DNA of 11,602 bases from an uncultured Lachnospiraceae bacterium (GCA_934351765.1 CAKRJM010000054.1:1-11602); one strand, 5' to 3'; counted from the first letter of the stretch, positions 1-6,560 are shown. Notes: generated from the sequence alone by a model not told the origin. Numbers and translations are program-made.

Positions 1-53
1 ATTGAAAGCGCCGTATACCGAACGGTACGTACGGTGCTGTGAGAGGACGGCGG

Positions 54-440
54 TTAGTCACCGCCTCCTACTCGATAGTTCTTTGTAACGTGAGCCTTAA
101 TGGCCGCGAAGCTTTCAGGGCTGATCACATGCTCCATACGGCAGGCATCCTCAGCGGCGGTCTCAGCGGGAACACCAAGATGCACCAGCCAGTTTGAGAG
201 CAGGGTATGACGCTCATAGATGGTTTCGGCAATCTTCCGTCCGGATTCGGTCAGCCTGATATAGCCGTCATTGTCTACAACGATATGTCCCTGAGTCCGC
301 AGGTTCTTCATGGCAACGCTGACGCTGGGCTTGGAAAATGCCATTTCGTTGGCAATATCGATGGAACGGACGTTGCCGTTTTTCTGACTCAGGATCAGAA
401 TTGTCTCCAGATAGTTTTCGGCTGATTCATGAACTTTCAT
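54..440 (-). CDS. DtxR-family metal-dependent transcriptional repressor, short form without SH3 domain
   Basis: This 128-residue protein has the N-terminal winged helix-turn-helix of the DtxR/MntR family (about residues 8-63; recognition helix near 36-50), followed by the metal-binding dimerisation helices (about 66-120). Aligned by eye to DtxR, the second-domain ligands are present: His78, Cys100, Glu103 and His104 (motif DACRMEHVIS). Cys100 sits where DtxR has Cys102 and where MntR has Glu, which favours Fe(II) over Mn(II) sensing; Glu12 is also kept. The protein ends soon after this domain, so the C-terminal SH3/FeoA-like domain of full-length DtxR is missing, as in MntR-sized members. Such proteins bind operator DNA as metal-loaded dimers and repress metal uptake genes. 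The start ATG has a GAGGAT ribosome binding site (446-451, minus strand). It is transcribed divergently from the dehydrogenase at 696. Family is secure; the metal and targets are inferred. Confidence 0.9.
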   Translation of the reverse strand: MKVHESAENYLETILILSQKNGNVRSIDIANEMAFSKPSVSVAMKNLRTQGHIVVDNDGYIRLTESGRKIAETIYERHTLLSNWLVHLGVPAETAAEDACRMEHVISPESFAAIKAHVTKNYRVGGGD

Positions 441-460
441 TTCTTATCCTCACTTCCGAC

Positions 461-481
461 TATAATCATAAACTAATTATA
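461..481. promoter_or_regulatory. Inverted repeat over the regulator promoter, possible autoregulatory operator
   Basis: TATAAT (461-466) and ATTATA (476-481) form a perfect inverted repeat with a 9-base spacer. It covers the -10 box and probable start point of the DtxR-family gene. DtxR/MntR-type repressors bind palindromes of about this size and often regulate themselves, so this is a plausible operator. The region is AT-rich, so chance is a real alternative. Confidence 0.35.
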
Positions 482-504
482 TCATGCCGGATTCAGAAAG
501 GCAA
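476..504 (-). promoter_or_regulatory. Promoter of the DtxR-family regulator
   Basis: On the minus strand there is TTGCCT (499-504), a 17-base spacer, then a perfect TATAAT (476-481). It lies about 40 bases upstream of the regulator's ATG. This is a good sigma-A-type promoter by sequence; activity is inferred. Confidence 0.7.
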
Positions 505-520
505 TTACAAAAAAAATAAT

Positions 521-541
521 ATCAGACAATAATCAGACAAT
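521..541. repeat. Tandem direct repeat ATCAGACAAT, period 11
   Basis: ATCAGACAAT occurs at 521-530 and again at 532-541, one base apart, giving an 11-base period close to one DNA helical turn. It lies between the divergent promoters of the DtxR-family gene and the dehydrogenase. A regulator binding the same face of the helix twice would produce this arrangement. I do not recognise the motif as a known operator. Confidence 0.6.
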
Positions 542-544
542 TAG

Positions 545-557
545 AGAAATAATTTCT
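545..557. promoter_or_regulatory. Palindrome upstream of the dehydrogenase -35 box
   Basis: AGAAAT-A-ATTTCT is a perfect 13-base palindrome, with two more complementary pairs further out (541-542 with 560-561). Its centre is about 53 bases upstream of the predicted dehydrogenase start point, a common activator position. It shows a TTCTGAA core loosely like a CodY box, but has about four mismatches to the 15-base CodY consensus, so the binding protein is unknown. Confidence 0.3.
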
Positions 558-568
558 GAAAAAATGTA

Positions 569-597
569 TTGAATAAAATACAATCTTGGTGTATGAT
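569..597 (+). promoter_or_regulatory. Promoter of the dehydrogenase gene
   Basis: TTGAAT (569-574), a 17-base spacer and TATGAT (592-597) form a good sigma-A-type promoter. The predicted start point is near 604, leaving a leader of about 90 bases. The Rex-like operator at 610-627 lies immediately downstream, where bound protein would block initiation or early elongation. Confidence 0.65.
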
Positions 598-609
598 GGT
601 TGAGGATGA

Positions 610-627
610 TTGTTAAGGACTTAACAG
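610..627. promoter_or_regulatory. Rex (NADH/NAD+ redox repressor) operator
   Basis: The sequence TTGTTAAGGACTTAACAG matches the Rex consensus TTGTTAANNNNTTAACAA at 13 of 14 defined positions; only the last base differs. Rex represses fermentation genes such as ldh and adh when NADH is low and releases DNA when NADH binds. The position just after the predicted start point fits repression. A further half site, TTAACA (632-637), repeats 11 bases after the one at 621-626 and may extend the binding region. Confidence 0.8.
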
Positions 628-695
628 AATCTTAACACTACCTGAATATCCAAATTATGGATCTGCAAAAATGACGAGAAAAAGGAGACAAAAAA

Positions 696-1655
696 ATGCC
701 AGTTTTACAGAAAAGCAAAATCGTAGTTGTTGGAGCCGGAAATGTTGGAGAAGCCATTGCATATACCCTGATGTTACGTCGTCAGGCCAGTGAGATCGTC
801 CTGGTCGATCTGAATGAAGAGAGGGCAAAGGGAAGTGCCCTGGATATTGCTCACGGTACTGCGTATTTCCGTCAGGTGAAGATCCGTAAGGGCGGTTATG
901 AGGAGTGTGCAGATGCACAGATTATTATCATTACAGCCGGAATCGCAAGAAAGCCCGGACAGACTCGTCTGGATCTTGCAAAGACCAATGTTTCGATCAT
1001 CAGGAGCATTACAAAGAGCATTATGCAGTATGCGGAAAACCCCATGATCGTTGTGGTTTCCAATCCTGTTGACATAATGACCTATGTGGTTCAGACAGAA
1101 TCCGGACTGCCCTCCGGTCAGGTTATCGGCACCGGAACGGCGCTTGATACTGCAAGATTCCGTTATCTGATCAGCGAGAAGTGCAATGTGGATGTGTGCG
1201 ATGTCAATGCCTTCATCCTTGGCGAGCATGGAGACAGCCAGGTACCGATCTGGAGCCGTGCAACCATCGGCGGCAGCTCCGTGGAGAGCTTTCTGGCAGA
1301 GAGCGGACAGACCATCGATATGAATGAGATTGCGGAAAAAGCACGTGATTCAGGAGCAGAGGTTATCTCCTTAAAGGGTGCAACATTCTATGGAATCGCC
1401 ATGAGCGTATCCCGTATTGTGGAAGCAATCGCGGAGGATGAGAATGCCGTTCTTCCTGTGGCACATGTGCTGGATGATGAGTTTGCCGACTGGAGCGGCG
1501 TTGCCATCAGTATGCCCTGTGTACTGAACCGCAACGGAATCGTAAAGACTATTAAGATCCCGTTCAGCATCCGGGAGCAGGAGGCCATGGATTCCTCCAC
1601 AAAGACTCTGAAAAATTTCCTGGGAAAGGTTCTGGAAAAAGAGGAAAAGAAGTAA
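696..1655 (+). CDS. Lactate/malate dehydrogenase family NAD-dependent 2-hydroxyacid dehydrogenase (Arg at the specificity position)
   Basis: The 319-residue protein is a full-length LDH/MDH-family enzyme. It reversibly reduces a 2-oxoacid with NADH in the cytoplasm. Visible are the Rossmann loop GAGNVG (13-18), Asp38 for NAD+ over NADP+, the substrate loop with Arg91 (LDH numbering Arg109), Asn123 (Asn140), Asp151 and Arg154 (Asp168/Arg171), catalytic His178 in GEHGDS (His195) and Thr230 (Thr246). Most of this is LDH-like, including GATFYGIA. However, the classic specificity position 102, Gln in LDH (motif NQKPGETR), is Arg85 here (ARKPGQTR). Arg at 102 is the malate dehydrogenase hallmark and favours oxaloacetate. 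Automatic annotation would probably call it L-lactate dehydrogenase; I leave the substrate open. The start has AAAGGAG 8 bases upstream. It is monocistronic, with a Rex operator before it and a terminator after it. Confidence 0.93.
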   Translation: MPVLQKSKIVVVGAGNVGEAIAYTLMLRRQASEIVLVDLNEERAKGSALDIAHGTAYFRQVKIRKGGYEECADAQIIIITAGIARKPGQTRLDLAKTNVSIIRSITKSIMQYAENPMIVVVSNPVDIMTYVVQTESGLPSGQVIGTGTALDTARFRYLISEKCNVDVCDVNAFILGEHGDSQVPIWSRATIGGSSVESFLAESGQTIDMNEIAEKARDSGAEVISLKGATFYGIAMSVSRIVEAIAEDENAVLPVAHVLDDEFADWSGVAISMPCVLNRNGIVKTIKIPFSIREQEAMDSSTKTLKNFLGKVLEKEEKK

Positions 1656-1745
1656 GAAGCAGATATGGAAGTAAAACAGGGAATCGGCGGGGATAAAAAA
1701 TTCTTAAGGATTTCCTAAAATGAAAATAAAATACCATTCAAATTA

Positions 1746-1775
1746 AGCCTTCTGCTTTCCAGCAGGAGGCTTTTG
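1746..1775 (+). terminator. Intrinsic terminator after the dehydrogenase gene
   Basis: An 11-bp stem AGCCTTCTGCT/AGCAGGAGGCT, with one G-U pair and the tetraloop TTCC (1757-1760), is followed by a short T run. It lies 90 bases after the dehydrogenase stop and ends that transcript. Confidence 0.75.
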
Positions 1776-1784
1776 TGATATGAT
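1756..1784 (+). promoter_or_regulatory. Possible promoter of the membrane-protein operon
   Basis: TTTCCA (1756-1761), a 17-base spacer and TATGAT (1779-1784) preceded by an extended -10 TGA. The -35 box is weak and overlaps the preceding terminator. The leader to the ATG at 1951 would be about 160 bases. Within it ATTCAGA (1791-1797) can pair with TCTGAAT (1820-1826). No better promoter was seen before 1951. Confidence 0.4.
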
Positions 1785-1950
1785 GGAACCATTCAGAGCG
1801 AAGCGGAATCGAGCGAGATTCTGAATCGGTATAAGGAAACAGTGAGGCGGGGGAAATCAAACAGGATTTATTTAACGGGGGTGCGTGATCAGGTTCAGTT
1901 TATGAAATGTCTACGGGGGACTTACGGACGATACGGACAGAAAGGGTACG

Positions 1951-3624
1951 ATGAACGGACGAAAAGCTTGGAAAGAGAAAAGCCGCAGGATGATGAAGGC
2001 GCATTACTGGAGAGTTGTAGCAGTCAGTTTTCTTGTTGCATTTCTTGCGGGGAACTACAATGGAACTTTTACGGCAATCCTGTCGTATGATTCCTCGAAG
2101 GAACTTGTCAATGTGATCCAGGAGAATATTCTTCCGGATCTGGATAATTATCAGGGGAAAAGTCTTCATGAGATCCTGATTCCGGATTTTGAAAAGAAAA
2201 GTCTGGAGGTGGAAGCCTATATTGCCAACAGTCCTTATCAGCGGGGCGTGTTTGCATCACTGTTCAATCACAGTATGGCAACCGGCTCTGTATTTTCCGG
2301 TATCATTGCCATGCTATTGAGACCGGTGTTAAAGGGACACTGGTATGCATTGTTTTCGGCGGCAGCCGGAGTGGTGCTTCTTATGCTCTGGTGGTGCTTT
2401 GTGCGGAACGTTATCCTGGTGGGAAGCTGCCGCTTTTATCTGGAGCTGGTTACCTATGAGCAGACGGGAGGCAGCCGGATCTTTTTTCTGTACCGGATCC
2501 GTCGAGTCTGCCGGATCGTCGGAGCCATGCTGCGGAGGTACCTTTATCAGTGGCTCTGGTCGCTGACCATTATAGGCGGATGGATCAAACACTATTCCTA
2601 CATGATGGTGCCATATCTTCTGGCGGAGAATCCGGAGCTTACGGGAAAGAAGGCCATTGCTGTTTCCCGGGAGATGATGAATGGCCATAAGCGGGAGGCC
2701 TTTTTACTGGACTGTTCGTTTCTGGGCTGGATCCTGCTCAGTATTGTTACACTGGGGCTGGTGAATATGCTCTATACCAATCCGTACCGCGCCGGGGCAA
2801 AAACCATGTTTTATCTGGAGCTTCGGGAGCGGGCATCGGAGGAACAGGCATCGTATGCCTGGGCATTTACTGACCGTTTTTTGACAACACCGCCCACGGA
2901 AGAGGAGCTGCGGGCAGGGCTCTGCCGTGCGGCAGCCATGGCGGACCGGCCGGACTGGCAGGAGCTGGTGCAGCAGACGAAAGAGCAGCCGGTCGCGGTT
3001 TCGGGGACTTATCCCGGCGTTCTGTATTTTCTCCGGGCGGGACAGCCCATCCGGTTTCCTCTGGATTATCAATGCTGTTACGGACTGACCGGGCTGATCC
3101 TGTTATTTTTCCTGTTTTCCGGGATCGGCTGGCTCTGGGAGGTGGCACTCCATCTGATCCAGACCGGGCAGATCGTGAACCGTGGTGTGCTCCATGGCCC
3201 GTGGCTTCCCATTTACGGCTTCGGCGGCGTGCTGGTCCTTGTGGCATTGAAAAAAATCCGGAATCATCCGGTGGCAACCTTCCTTCTGTCCATGCTTCTT
3301 TGCGGAATTCTGGAATATGCGACCAGCTATGTACTGGAGCAGATCCACGGCGGTGTGCGCTGGTGGGATTACAGTGGCTATTTTCTGAATCTCAACGGGC
3401 GGATCTGTGCCGAGGGACTGGTGATTTTCGGGCTGGGCTGCTGTGCGTTTATCTACATTCTGGCACCGTTTTCCATGACAAGGCTGATCTGGAGGATTCC
3501 CTTTCGGGTGCGGGTGGTGCTGTGTGTGATCCTGATCTGCGCATTTGCAGGTGATTTCATTTATACAAGAGGCTGTCCCAATGTGGGTGCGGGAATCAGC
3601 AAAGAGATAAAATCCATGCTTTAG
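1951..3624 (+). CDS. Multi-pass membrane protein: DUF975 domain fused to a CmpB-type putative ABC transporter permease domain
   Basis: The 557-residue product has two recognisable parts. Residues about 1-290 match the DUF975 family: an N-terminal amphipathic stretch, hydrophobic segments near 19-36, 109-124, 132-157, 198-212 and 251-272, and the typical run HYSYMMVPYLLAENPEL, then REMMNGHK, SFLGWILLSIVTLGL and NPYRAGAK. Residues about 375-540 match the ABC_trans_CmpB family (putative ABC transporter type IV): SGIGWLWE, NRGVLHGPWLPIYGFGG, EYATSY, GVRWWDYSGYFLNLNGRIC, with four to five more membrane segments. A polar, probably cytosolic linker (about 292-372) joins them. Neither family has a settled function; both are mostly found in clostridia and relatives. 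The start has a modest AAAGGG site. The next gene's ribosome binding site overlaps this stop codon, indicating an operon and coupled translation. Domain calls are from memory of family signatures. Confidence 0.85.
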   Translation: MNGRKAWKEKSRRMMKAHYWRVVAVSFLVAFLAGNYNGTFTAILSYDSSKELVNVIQENILPDLDNYQGKSLHEILIPDFEKKSLEVEAYIANSPYQRGVFASLFNHSMATGSVFSGIIAMLLRPVLKGHWYALFSAAAGVVLLMLWWCFVRNVILVGSCRFYLELVTYEQTGGSRIFFLYRIRRVCRIVGAMLRRYLYQWLWSLTIIGGWIKHYSYMMVPYLLAENPELTGKKAIAVSREMMNGHKREAFLLDCSFLGWILLSIVTLGLVNMLYTNPYRAGAKTMFYLELRERASEEQASYAWAFTDRFLTTPPTEEELRAGLCRAAAMADRPDWQELVQQTKEQPVAVSGTYPGVLYFLRAGQPIRFPLDYQCCYGLTGLILLFFLFSGIGWLWEVALHLIQTGQIVNRGVLHGPWLPIYGFGGVLVLVALKKIRNHPVATFLLSMLLCGILEYATSYVLEQIHGGVRWWDYSGYFLNLNGRICAEGLVIFGLGCCAFIYILAPFSMTRLIWRIPFRVRVVLCVILICAFAGDFIYTRGCPNVGAGISKEIKSML

Positions 3625-3635
3625 GAGGAAAACCG

Positions 3636-4598
3636 ATGCGGTTAAGTGATATCAGAACGTATAAGCTCAATGTGGAGACCTCGGGCGGCGGGGAGGATTT
3701 TCTCCGGGAGGATACGGATCTTTCCGTGGACGGAGAGGAGCTTCTTCATGCAGCAGTGACCTGCGGGATCCCGGAGGAGATCCTGCTCCAGGAGGATCTT
3801 CAGGGAGCACTGAGACGCCGGATCTTTATGATGGAATATGCCCTTGACGGGAATGGTGAATATCTCCAGAAATCCCACCGGATCCTGGAGCTGGACGAAA
3901 ATATCCGGGCCATGATCTCCTATTATCTGGGACGGTACATGACAAAGCTTATCGGCACACGGTTTTACGGAATTCCGTTTCTTGTGCCGGTGCAGCAGGT
4001 CTGCGGCTCCAATCTCCGGTTTCACGGAAAGCGCCGTTCGGATCTTCTGGGCTATCACACAGGTACCTACAGCGTCTGGGAGGCCATCGGCCGCAGCAAT
4101 AACAGTGGGAAAGCACTGGAGAGCGGCTGCCGCCAGGGCGGGGAGATCCTGACTGTTAACGGAAACGCTCCGGAGAAGGCGGCCGCCTGCATGACCTATT
4201 ATGGCGCCAGATGCCTTTCGGTACGGTTAAAGGACGCCGAGCCGGCTAAGGAGGGACTGGAGCTTCAGTTTTCCGAAGCGGCTTATTTTACGGCCTATTA
4301 TGACCAGGTGTACCGTCTTCTGGCTCAGTGCTACGAACGGGAATCGATCCATAACCGTCTGGCCCTCGGCGAGGAGCGGATCGAGGCGGAGGTTGAGATT
4401 TCAGAAGGCCGCCGGCTGTGCGTCGGAATGCCGAGAAGGCTGTTTTTTGCGCTTCGTGAGGGGGATGAGGCAGCGGTCTGTGCAGAGGCATTAAAGAAGC
4501 GGGAGGCCAATACGGAGTCTCATGTGGAGGGCTATCTGGGGGCAGACGGGATATCCGTGCGATTTACGGAATCGAAGCGGAAGAGCGGTCGGTACTAA
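3636..4598 (+). CDS. Uncharacterised soluble protein coupled to the membrane protein
   Basis: I do not recognise this 320-residue protein. It has no signal peptide and no membrane segment, so it is probably cytosolic. It is acidic in the N-terminal part, has a basic patch near residue 128-136 (FHGKRRSD) followed by a Gly/Ser/Asn-rich stretch (about 139-172), and ends in a charged tail. No nucleotide-binding loop, metal-binding His/Cys cluster or helix-turn-helix is evident. The ribosome binding site AGGAGG (3623-3628) overlaps the stop codon of the upstream gene and lies 7 bases before this ATG, so the two are almost certainly co-translated and may act together. Codon use matches its neighbours, and length and coupling make it a real gene. 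It might be a partner or regulator of the DUF975-CmpB protein, but nothing in the sequence shows that. Confidence 0.85.
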   Translation: MRLSDIRTYKLNVETSGGGEDFLREDTDLSVDGEELLHAAVTCGIPEEILLQEDLQGALRRRIFMMEYALDGNGEYLQKSHRILELDENIRAMISYYLGRYMTKLIGTRFYGIPFLVPVQQVCGSNLRFHGKRRSDLLGYHTGTYSVWEAIGRSNNSGKALESGCRQGGEILTVNGNAPEKAAACMTYYGARCLSVRLKDAEPAKEGLELQFSEAAYFTAYYDQVYRLLAQCYERESIHNRLALGEERIEAEVEISEGRRLCVGMPRRLFFALREGDEAAVCAEALKKREANTESHVEGYLGADGISVRFTESKRKSGRY

Positions 4599-4616
4599 AA
4601 TCCCTAAAAATACCTA

Positions 4617-4645
4617 TTGACTTCATGGGAAAAGGATGCTATACT
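4617..4645 (+). promoter_or_regulatory. Strong promoter ahead of the binding-protein operon
   Basis: TTGACT (4617-4622), a 17-base spacer and TATACT (4640-4645), five of six consensus matches in each box, plus an extended -10 TGC. The predicted start near 4652 is exactly where the leader's first hairpin begins. The promoter starts only 18 bases after the upstream stop codon. Confidence 0.8.
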
Positions 4646-4651
4646 ACGAAC

Positions 4652-4746
4652 CAATCAAGCGAAACCGTTTATTGAAAAACTGATCTGAAATAACCGTCAA
4701 CCGGGAAGTTGCCAAAAGGTAATTTCCCGGTTTCATTTTATATTTT
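4652..4746 (+). promoter_or_regulatory. Leader RNA with 5' hairpin and terminator: attenuator or riboswitch candidate
   Basis: The predicted transcript begins with a hairpin: CAAT (4652-4655) pairs with ATTG (4671-4674), and AAGCG (4657-4661) with CGTTT (4666-4670), with one bulged C and an AAAC loop. A 24-base unpaired linker follows, then the intrinsic terminator at 4699-4746, all before the binding-protein ATG at 4844. GAAACCG (4661-4667), within hairpin 1, is perfectly complementary to CGGTTTC (4728-4734), on the 3' side of the terminator, so an exclusive antiterminated fold is possible. AACCG occurs three times in the leader (4663-4667, 4692-4696, 4699-4703). No leader peptide start was found, and it does not fit the T-box, preQ1, SAM or c-di-GMP classes as I know them. 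Alternatives are a small RNA, or simply a terminator for the upstream operon. Confidence 0.5.
4699..4746 (+). terminator. Intrinsic terminator inside the binding-protein leader
   Basis: A 15-bp stem (4699-4713 with 4718-4732) includes two G-U pairs, closes on an AAAA loop and is followed by a T-rich tract TCATTTTATATTTT. It is a convincing terminator. It sits downstream of a strong promoter and upstream of the gene that promoter appears to serve, so either it attenuates that gene or it ends the operon of the 3636 gene. A weaker imperfect hairpin (4783-4811) with a following T run lies further on. Confidence 0.8.
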
Positions 4747-4843
4747 GAACTTTATTAGAGCGAAGAATTATCGAATTGCAGTAAAAGGACTTCGTATGTC
4801 GAAAGTCTTTTTGATATCCCGAAAGGGCAAAAGGAGGAGTATT

Positions 4844-6535
4844 ATGAAAAAAAGAACACGGTTTATGGCAGCAGTTCTGGCGGGGGTCATGTCCCTCAGC
4901 CTGGCAGCGTGCGGAGGCTCGAAAACCTCCGGAAGCAGCTCCGGCAGCTCTGAGCTGGCAACCGGAGAGGCGGGAACAAAAGCAGCCTCGTCTTCTTCCT
5001 CCGGAACGGAGGCAGGCGGCAAGACAGTTACTATAGCAATCACCAACGCCTGGGCGAGCTGGTGCCCCTATTTCGATTCCGGAAACTATACGGACATTGT
5101 ATCGGATCAGCTCTATGACCGTCTCTGGGTGACGAAAAAGGACGGAACGGTAGAACCGAGGCTGGCGGAGAGCTATGAGGTGGCTGATGACCACACCAGC
5201 ATGACGATCCACCTGAATCAGAAGGCAAAGTTCAGTGACGGAGAGCCGGTGACTGCAGACGATGTGGTATTCAGTGCAAAGCTGGATACCAATCCGGAGT
5301 TCAATTCGGTGAAGCGGGATCAGATGAAGTATGTAAAGGGAACCACCTCCGGCGGTGTCTGCGAGGATGAAGCGTCCTTCGGATTTGAGAAGGTGGACGA
5401 TTATACCGTAAAGATCACGTTCAAGGAGGCAATGAATGAGCTTCCGTTCCTGACCATGATGAACCGGTATTTCTATGTGGTTCCGGAGCATATTTACGGA
5501 CAGTATACCATGGCAGAGCTTAATGAAGCCCAGACCTGGAAGGATAACATGGTCGGCTCCGGTCCGTTTATTTATGAATCCTCCATCGACGGCGAGCGGG
5601 TCGAAATGGTAAAAAATGAGGATTACTTCCTCGGGGCACCGGATATTGACCGCCTGGTGCTGCGCGTGGTAGAAGGCAGTCAGCTGTTATCCGGTCTCCT
5701 GAGCGGCGAGGTCGATGTCATTGCCGGAGCCGGTGTGGCGTCTCTTCCCCTTTCTGACTGGCCGGCAGCTCAGGAGGACGAAAACCTGGATACAGCGTCC
5801 ATCTCCAACTTTGCATACCAGTCCATGATCATCAACACTACCAGCGACAAGATTCCCAATGCGGAATGCCGGAATGCGCTGAATATGGCCATCAACCGCC
5901 AGGCCATCGTGGATAACCTGCTGGAAGGCGAGGGTACGGTTTTATATGCACCGTTCTCCAATGAGCATCCCTTTGTAGATGGGTCCAAGCTGAATCTTCC
6001 CACATACGATCCCGAAAAGGCGAAGGTACAGCTGGAGGAAAACGGTTTTGATTTTAACCAGACACTGGAGCTGATCGTTCCCACCGGAAATGAAGTACGG
6101 ATCCAGTCTACCGTTCTGATCCAGCAGGATCTGGAAGCCATTGGCGTAAAGACCAACATTACTCAGTATGATTTCCCGACCTTAATGCAGATGATGCGGG
6201 ACGGCGACTATGATCTCGGTATGTGCGGTTCTGCCGGCGGCATCGATCCCACCGAGCCTCTGGGCTGGCTGAATAATGAAGGAACGACCAATTTCCCCTG
6301 CATTCAGTATACGGATTATGTAGATTTGTTTACAGCAACAAACAGCATTCTGGATATGACCGAGAAGGAAGAAGCATATGTACCGGTATGGCAGTATGTA
6401 CTGGACGATTCGGCCGTATGCTACCTGTACTCTTCCAATGCACTGGTAGCCAACAGCAAGCGTATCAGCGGAATTGATTATGATACCGCAATGCAGCTGA
6501 ACTGGTGCGCATGGAAGTGGACCGTCAGCGAGTAA
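4844..6535 (+). CDS. Extracellular solute-binding lipoprotein, SBP_bac_5 (peptide/nickel ABC transporter) family, copy 1
   Basis: This lipoprotein captures a solute outside the cell for an ABC importer. The start at 4844 is chosen because it has an excellent AAAGGAGG site 6-7 bases upstream and begins a classic signal peptide (MKKRTRFMAAVLAG); the frame stays open upstream, but that extension makes no sense as protein. The lipobox LAAC places the lipidated Cys at residue 23. A Ser/Gly/Thr-rich linker runs to about 60, then the 502-residue SBP_bac_5 domain: YDRLW...EPRLAESYEV (91-113), FSDGEPVTADDVVFSAK (130-146, family signature), MVGSGPF, and a C-terminal half with ALNMAINRQAIV. Mature length is usual for the family. 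It is about 88% identical to the next gene. No permease or ATPase genes are present in the window, so the importer core must lie elsewhere. Substrate is unknown; oligopeptides are only the family default. Confidence 0.92.
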   Translation: MKKRTRFMAAVLAGVMSLSLAACGGSKTSGSSSGSSELATGEAGTKAASSSSSGTEAGGKTVTIAITNAWASWCPYFDSGNYTDIVSDQLYDRLWVTKKDGTVEPRLAESYEVADDHTSMTIHLNQKAKFSDGEPVTADDVVFSAKLDTNPEFNSVKRDQMKYVKGTTSGGVCEDEASFGFEKVDDYTVKITFKEAMNELPFLTMMNRYFYVVPEHIYGQYTMAELNEAQTWKDNMVGSGPFIYESSIDGERVEMVKNEDYFLGAPDIDRLVLRVVEGSQLLSGLLSGEVDVIAGAGVASLPLSDWPAAQEDENLDTASISNFAYQSMIINTTSDKIPNAECRNALNMAINRQAIVDNLLEGEGTVLYAPFSNEHPFVDGSKLNLPTYDPEKAKVQLEENGFDFNQTLELIVPTGNEVRIQSTVLIQQDLEAIGVKTNITQYDFPTLMQMMRDGDYDLGMCGSAGGIDPTEPLGWLNNEGTTNFPCIQYTDYVDLFTATNSILDMTEKEEAYVPVWQYVLDDSAVCYLYSSNALVANSKRISGIDYDTAMQLNWCAWKWTVSE

Positions 6536-6560
6536 AGCATCCGGAAGAAACGTGAATAAA

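Noticed and set aside
49..65. GGCGGT/ACCGCC hairpin over the stop codon of the DtxR-family gene as its terminator
   Set aside because: The stem is only 6 bp and lies across the stop codon, with no T run on the minus strand; the true terminator may be left of the window.
547..561. CodY box upstream of the dehydrogenase
   Set aside because: The TTCTGAA core fits, but about four of 15 consensus positions mismatch in an AT-rich region, too weak to call.
1842..2090. 82-residue open frame before and overlapping the start of the membrane-protein gene
   Set aside because: It overlaps the DUF975 coding region in another frame, has no recognisable domain and no good start site.
4652..4700. Known riboswitch class (preQ1-I, T-box, SAM, c-di-GMP) in the leader
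   Set aside because: An AAAAACTGA stretch recalls the preQ1-I tail, but the conserved loop and pairing are absent, and no T-box or other class signature was found.
4709..4843. In-frame N-terminal extension of binding-protein copy 1 from a TTG codon
   Set aside because: It lies within the terminator hairpin, has no ribosome binding site and would bury the signal peptide; 4844 has a strong site and begins a classic lipoprotein leader.
4733..5491. 252-residue minus-strand open frame opposite binding-protein copy 1
   Set aside because: It is a shadow of a clear lipoprotein gene, with His/Arg/Leu-rich composition typical of antisense reading; the same applies to the other antisense frames at 774-1229, 2867-3277, 3642-4058, 8059-8583 and 10602-10958.
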